Positions 61,374 through 64,000 of a stretch of DNA of 64,000 nucleotides are shown here, one piece after another. This DNA is from Deltaproteobacteria bacterium (GTDB lineage Bacteria > Desulfobacterota > DSM-4660 > Desulfatiglandales > Desulfatiglandaceae): NCBI GenBank assembly GCA_021737785.1, contig JAIPDI010000006.1, positions 62,001 to 126,000 of the forward strand, given 5' to 3'. Positions within the stretch are counted from its first letter, which is position 1, and each line of letters begins with the position of its first letter. Below the pieces are notes generated by a model that saw only the letters and a program-made list of their open reading frames with translations, was not told the origin of the DNA and did not search any database. A program made the translations under genes and the position numbers.

Positions 61374-62384
61374 TCAGAAAACACCCGGAACAATTTCACC
61401 GCACTCCGGGCACCGAGAATTCCTTATCCTGTTTTCCAAGGTAACAAAGCCGCTGCGATGGATCAGGGTGTGCCGGCAATGGGGGCAGGCGGTATCCTTC
61501 TCCTCACCGGGAAGGTTGCCGATGTATATGAAATGCAATCCAGCCTCTTTTCCCATGGTGTAGGCTTTCCTGAGGGTTTCAGCCGGGGTGGGATAGGCAT
61601 CATTATATTGATATCCCGGATGAAACCGGCTGATGTGCCATGGGATATCGATGGATACGCCTGCAATGAACCTGGCGATGTTCCGCAATTCCTCATCACT
61701 GTCATTTTGTTCGGGGATGATAAGGGTGGTAACCTCTACCCATATGCCCAGCGCTTTCATTGTACGAATAGAATCGAGAACCGGCTTGAGCCGGCCTTGG
61801 CAGACGCTCTTATAGAATTCATTATTGAAGGACTTGAGATCGACGTTACAGGCATCCAGATGGTCGGAAACGGTCTCTAATGCCTGTTTGGTCATGAATC
61901 CGTTGGTTACGAAGACATTGGCAAGACCCGCTTCTTTGGCAAGCCTTGCTGTATCATATGCATATTCAAAAAATATAGTGGGCTCGGTGTAGGTATAGGC
62001 GATACTTTTACACCCCGCTTTTTGGGCCTCTGCAACGATCTGCTTTGGGGAAAAGGACCGACCGGGAAGCTCTGAAACACCTTCCTCTTCAATCTGAGAG
62101 ATTTGCCAGTTCTGGCAGAACCCGCAATGAAAATTGCATCCCATAGTGGCTATGGAAAAGCTCAGGGAACCGGGTAAAAAATGATAAAGGGGCTTTTTCT
62201 CAATGGGATCGCTGTTCGCGGCCACCACTTTTCCATAGGCCAGCGTATTCAGTTTGCCGCCGATATTCTTTCTGACTTTACAAAAGCCCGTGTCTCCATC
62301 CTTAATGCGGCAATGATGGTTACATAAAAAGCAGTGTACATCATTATTCTCCAGAGTTTCGTAAAGCATGGCCTCTTTGCACAT
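61374..62384 (-). CDS. amrS: AmmeMemoRadiSam-type radical SAM enzyme (AmrS)
   Basis: A 336-residue radical SAM protein, often called a pyruvate formate-lyase activating-enzyme homologue. The cluster motif is C83xxxC87xxC90 (MGCNFHCGFCQNW). N-terminal cysteines (CFLCNHHCRI, GFCKV) and a C-terminal zinc-ribbon-like pair (CPHCRHTL, CPECGEI) are typical of AmrS. IAYTYTEPTIFFEYAYD and VDLKSFNNEFYKSVCQGRLK are family signatures. It generates a 5'-deoxyadenosyl radical for a still unclear reaction. The usual Memo and AMMECR1 partners are not seen beside it. GGGAG precedes the ATG. It is convergent with the flavoprotein gene. Confidence 0.88.
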   Translation of the reverse strand: MCKEAMLYETLENNDVHCFLCNHHCRIKDGDTGFCKVRKNIGGKLNTLAYGKVVAANSDPIEKKPLYHFLPGSLSFSIATMGCNFHCGFCQNWQISQIEEEGVSELPGRSFSPKQIVAEAQKAGCKSIAYTYTEPTIFFEYAYDTARLAKEAGLANVFVTNGFMTKQALETVSDHLDACNVDLKSFNNEFYKSVCQGRLKPVLDSIRTMKALGIWVEVTTLIIPEQNDSDEELRNIARFIAGVSIDIPWHISRFHPGYQYNDAYPTPAETLRKAYTMGKEAGLHFIYIGNLPGEEKDTACPHCRHTLIHRSGFVTLENRIRNSRCPECGEIVPGVF

Positions 62385-62862
62385 AGTCTTTTTCTCCCTT
62401 TAACCCATTCGGCGAGCAGCCATACCTGGCCCGTCGGATAGAAACCACTTTTCCTGGCATGATGGAAGCTTTTGGCCCCGCACACAATGGGGTATATCCT
62501 GTATTTGGGCTTGCCCAATGGGAACGGTTGATGCGGAGAATCCGTCCATGCCCGCAAAGCCGCAACCCTTTGGCCGAAGAAGCGGCAATCCAATAGACGG
62601 ATAGGCTGAAGGATGAGGGATACCATCTCATTTTAGACATGATCAGGCCGGCAATGGTGGAGCGATATCGGTCGCTGGTGTCAAACCGCCGCCTCCGTAC
62701 ATAATTTTCATTCCAGAAATAGAGTCTTCACCTGATGGCTTTTGGCCTCTATAGAGGGTCAAATAGTCACAGACCGTTGCACCCGATGGACAGACGACGG
62801 ATAACATTCTGGCAGCAGGTGGCTGAGAAACTTTTCTTGACTCATGAAAGGAGTGAACGGAA
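62385..62862. other. Divergent intergenic region
   Basis: 478 bases. Several frames of 60-125 codons are open on the minus strand but overlap the AmrS start and lack ribosome sites and family resemblance. No repeat or clear promoter. Confidence 0.45.
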
Positions 62863-63066
62863 ATGGCAACAAACCATGTCGAAGCCCAAATCGATGAAAA
62901 AAGGTTGGTCTCATATCTGGAGATGGGAATATCGGCCGAGGATATCTGCAATGAACTCGGTGTTAAAATGACCTCTCTTCAAAAAGCGGTCAATGAAGTT
63001 TGTTCAAGGAATCCTGATTTAAAAAAGCCCGATGGCTTGATTTCCAAATCCGGCGGGGGTGAATAA
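62863..63066 (+). CDS. Small protein with helix-turn-helix-like core, 67 residues
   Basis: AAAGGAG lies about 9 bases before the ATG. The sequence DEKRLVSYLEMGISAEDICN followed by ELGVKMTSLQKAVNEV has the spacing of a helix-turn-helix, in which AEDICNELGV would be the turn region. It may be a small DNA-binding regulator. I do not recognise its family. The transporter gene begins 184 bases further on. Confidence 0.6.
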   Translation: MATNHVEAQIDEKRLVSYLEMGISAEDICNELGVKMTSLQKAVNEVCSRNPDLKKPDGLISKSGGGE

Positions 63067-63249
63067 CGCCTGGTCGAGGGGTCATGACAACCGGGCTAAC
63101 ATGAAACCACTTGCCGTTGCCGAGTCGCTTCCGGGATATTTCGAAAATCACGGCTTGGGCTTCTATGAAGCCTCCCTCCCTGCAACAAGCCACGCTGGAT
63201 TTTCAGTATGTTCCAGAAGTTCCGGTACGGATAGATCAAGGGCAGCTCC

Positions 63250-64000
63250 ATGATTAAGTCATTTGCCTTTTCAGCGGGGTTGATGCTTTCCCCGGAGGTC
63301 TTGATCATTGTGGGCCACCTGGCAGGCCGGATGCCTACGGTTTTTTTGTTGTTGCTGGGCGCAGGGGCCTTGTGTCATACCCTCACGTCAAGCGTGTATA
63401 GCAGAGTGGTCCACTCCCAATTTGGAAGATTTTCCGGCGAGGCTGAATTCATTCGCCATGCCCTGGGTCCAAGACATGCGCTCGTCTTTTCACTCTTCCC
63501 GCGACTGTTGATGTTTTTTTGTCTGGCCACCTCTGTCTTGGCCACGGCCGGTTATGCATTGAATGAAGTATTTGTGTATTGGTTTCCTAACCTTGGCTTC
63601 TCATTCTGCCTGATAGGCCTTATCCTGGCATTGAATCTTGCTGGGGAACGTGCTGTAAACCTGGGCCAGGTCCTCTTTGTGTCTGTTTCGATTCTTGGAC
63701 TCTTGGTCCTGGTCATCGTGGGTTTCGCAAGGCTCGATTCGTTCGGAAGCGCGGCACCCCTCGTTGCTTCTCCGGGTCATGAGGTATTGGATCACCTGTT
63801 TTGGCCGCTGGCCGTCTTCGTAGGTTTCGAGCTTTCCCTGTTTTCATGGACGGGTCGAAATCCGGGCCTTTTCCCTGTACGCGCAATGGTTTCGGCCATA
63901 CTGGGGATAGGATCTCTCCTGGCGCTGTGGGGGCTGGTGTCCCTGGCCCACGTTTCATCGGAGAGACTTACCGAATCGACCTTGCCCCACGCGCTTGCGG
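63250..64000 (+). CDS. Multi-pass membrane transporter, APC-superfamily-like, N-terminal part
   Basis: The frame opens at the ATG at 63250 (AAGGGC about 6 bases upstream) and continues to the window edge, 250 codons. It has about seven hydrophobic segments: near 4-24, 28-47, 75-100, 112-130, 135-158, 180-200 and 215-240. The start (FAFSAGLMLSPEVLIIVGHL) and spacing of helices resemble amino-acid permeases of the APC superfamily, but no family-specific motif was identified. The 3' end is missing. The substrate is unknown. Confidence 0.65.
   Translation, partial: MIKSFAFSAGLMLSPEVLIIVGHLAGRMPTVFLLLLGAGALCHTLTSSVYSRVVHSQFGRFSGEAEFIRHALGPRHALVFSLFPRLLMFFCLATSVLATAGYALNEVFVYWFPNLGFSFCLIGLILALNLAGERAVNLGQVLFVSVSILGLLVLVIVGFARLDSFGSAAPLVASPGHEVLDHLFWPLAVFVGFELSLFSWTGRNPGLFPVRAMVSAILGIGSLLALWGLVSLAHVSSERLTESTLPHALA

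Noticed and set aside
62249-62640. Overlapping minus-strand frames of 98 and 125 codons upstream of amrS
   Set aside because: They overlap the AmrS start, have no ribosome site and cannot both be real.
63104-63253. Short plus-strand frame ending in an ATGA overlap with the transporter start
   Set aside because: The overlap is suggestive, but no ribosome site or conserved motif was seen; an alternative frame in the same place is equally open.
1-64000. CRISPR arrays, rRNA genes, prophage or complete insertion sequences
   Set aside because: None seen: no regularly spaced repeats, no transposase or integrase genes and no rRNA signatures in the window.

Overview
Organism. The window looks like a chromosome segment of an anaerobic, motile Desulfobacterota (former Deltaproteobacteria), probably a sulfate reducer or aromatic degrader. 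The reasons are a sigma-54-centred flagellar regulator set (FlrA/FlrC type), five methyl-accepting chemotaxis proteins including one with a c-type haem site, a multihaem cytochrome, desulforedoxin, rubrerythrin, hemerythrin and ferritin-like proteins, Bzd/Bcr-type ATPases of anaerobic aromatic reduction, and two apparent selenoproteins. No species is claimed. Layout, 1-9.2 kb: the start of flgB (cut by the window edge), three sigma-54 activators, a CheX-CheX-FliN fusion and a J-domain/receiver fusion, nearly all on the minus strand. 9.2-20 kb: a zinc-ribbon HDOD protein, a lytic transglycosylase, motAB, a small gene behind a FliA-type promoter, an HDOD histidine kinase, PilZ proteins and cheX. 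20-34 kb: two MCP-cheW-MCP cassettes (in the first, cheW is a ruin), a secreted Cache protein, and a cytochrome plus haem-MCP pair. 34-44.6 kb: tRNA-Pro(GGG), a class III nucleotidyl cyclase, a bzdQ/bzdP/bzdV-like set without catalytic subunits, a baeRF-family protein and an MscS channel. 44.7-62.4 kb: a run of mostly plus-strand redox, thiol and iron-sulfur genes: a CoA-disulfide-reductase-like protein with an in-frame TGA at the catalytic Cys codon, rubrerythrin, Lon, a CoA-disulfide reductase-rhodanese fusion, DUF488, hemerythrin, a CysRS paralogue, an encapsulin-type ferritin, a UxxC thioredoxin-like selenoprotein, a 1-Cys Tpx, Mrp, desulforedoxin, Nfu and others. 62.8-64 kb: a small protein and the start of a membrane transporter. 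How the genes fit together. Good sigma-54 promoter matches lie before flrA-like, flrC-like, the lytic transglycosylase, motA, the PilZ/cheX block, the cytochrome/haem-MCP operon and, at long distance, one MCP-cheW-MCP cassette; a sigma-28 match lies before a small late-flagellar candidate. This fits a FlrA -> FlrC -> FliA hierarchy that also controls the chemosensors. The second half reads as an oxygen/persulfide stress and iron-sulfur maintenance region. A roughly 140-156 bp inverted-repeat element with a terminal hairpin occurs three times in full and once as a solo hairpin, and looks like a MITE. All calls come from reading the sequence; no database search was run.
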